Of a stretch of 64,000 nt of DNA, positions 63,295 to 64,000 are shown piece by piece; the first letter of the stretch is position 1; every line of letters starts with the position of its first letter. The notes under the pieces were generated by a model. It was not told the DNA's origin. It saw only the letters and a list, made by a program, of their open reading frames with translations, and made no database searches. A program made the translations under genes and the position numbers. The DNA lies in contig NW_024881316.1 of NCBI RefSeq assembly GCF_018691265.1, positions 29,798,819-29,862,818 on the forward strand, written 5' to 3'. Source of the stretch: Tyto alba. Lineage: Eukaryota; Chordata; Aves; Strigiformes; Tytonidae.

Positions 63295-64000
63295 TATGCT
63301 CAGAGGTGTTCAAAGTTCTGACAAAAAATCAGATTCAGCATATTTTGCAAGGGTTGAGGGCAGAGGTATTTAATAAAAGATAGTCAGTTAGTATCTCCAA
63401 CTTTGGAGATTCTTCCCCCAGCAACCTACCCCTTGTTGCCTGTAATTGTTCCAAGATAGACATGTTGTAAGAAATAAACAGGACTGGTGATTTCCATTTT
63501 CTTAATGATTTCCTTTGTGGCTGCAGGAGGAAGGAAGTTTGAAAAGGAAGCAGATGATGAAAAAGGTGTTGTCAACCTCCAGATGCTGAAGGACACCCTT
63601 CCTTCTCCCACTTCTTCAATGTCTCCCTTGGATATGTAGTGGATAGAGGAGACAATGGAAAGGCAAAGTCGGCAGAGATTGTACTTAAGGTGTATGTATG
63701 TATGTGTGTGACTATACATTCCCTTCAGTGACCAGCTGGGCATTATCTGCTATGGCTTTAATTCTAGCTTTGATACTAGACATTCTTCAATTCTGCTTTT
63801 AAATTGTGGTATCATACACTTTATCATTAGTACTGTATAGCTTACTACATGCTTAATGTTCTGTTTTGTCCTAATGGAGAAGGTGGTAGGACTGAATCTC
63901 TGGAAAGATTAAACATGGTAAATTTGCCCTTAGTATCCCATAAGAATAACATCAATAGCAACTGCAGGCTACTAACTCTGACAAAGTCTTAATCTACCTG
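63295..64000. other. Unannotated end of window
   Basis: No confident gene. A minus-strand segment at 63430-63520 has a long pyrimidine tract and CTGCAG acceptor and a GGG/GTAGGT donor around 29 open codons (TKEIIKKMEITSPVYFLQHV and onward). A (GTAT)n microsatellite lies at 63691-63711. Confidence 0.5.
63691..63711. repeat. (GTAT)n microsatellite
   Basis: Four GTAT units followed by GTGTGTG. Confidence 0.9.

Noticed and set aside
1..64000. CRISPR arrays, tRNA or rRNA genes, operons, or a novel defence-type system
   Set aside because: No regularly spaced repeats, no cloverleaf with A/B boxes noticed, and no clustered coding frames; the sequence is vertebrate-type non-coding DNA.

Overview
This window looks like AT-rich, repeat-bearing nuclear DNA from a bird. 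The evidence is the repeat content. There are at least six truncated CR1 LINE copies, one ending in the short ATTCTATG-type tail repeat typical of avian CR1. There are also at least three solo LTRs of an avian endogenous-retrovirus group whose U5 ends share the same terminal sequence. I see no L1, Alu or other mammal-type young repeats, and no sign of prokaryotic gene organisation. The species cannot be fixed from the sequence; the LTR group suggests Neoaves, from memory only.

Layout. 1-7.5 kb: unique AT-rich DNA with an 18-bp x3 repeat. 7.5-8.5 kb: CR1, plus strand. 10.66-11.25 kb: solo LTR, plus orientation. 19.6-20.05 kb: CR1 3' end interrupted by a run of 25 C. 27.65-28.41 kb: probable LTR, minus orientation, with a long purine tract. 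29.69-30.72 kb: large solo LTR, minus. 37.76-37.92 kb: CR1 tail, minus. 42.7-44.3 kb: very old repeat remnants (a dispersed palindromic family and a MIR-like SINE). 44.44-44.62 kb: a recent 90-bp tandem duplication. 49.9-50.8 kb: CR1 reverse-transcriptase fragment, plus. 53.87-54.37 kb: LTR-like segment, minus. 56.9-57.5 kb: unexplained GC-rich island. 58.6-59.06 kb: CR1, minus. 60.71-61.30 kb: solo LTR, minus, with a perfect 5-bp target duplication. 62.7-63.3 kb: the best preserved CR1 3' end, plus.

No protein-coding gene is recognisable with confidence. Most of the window is therefore intergenic or deep intronic. On the minus strand between 1.4 and 23 kb a series of short open segments flanked by AG/GT can be joined with consistent codon phase, ending in a stop followed by AATAAA. 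In DNA this AT-rich such chains can arise by chance, so I give them only as low-confidence exon candidates of an unidentified gene. I found no tRNA, rRNA or CRISPR array and no evidence of a novel biological system. The most solid observations are the LTR insertions, the CR1 copies, the 90-bp tandem duplication and the C25 tract.
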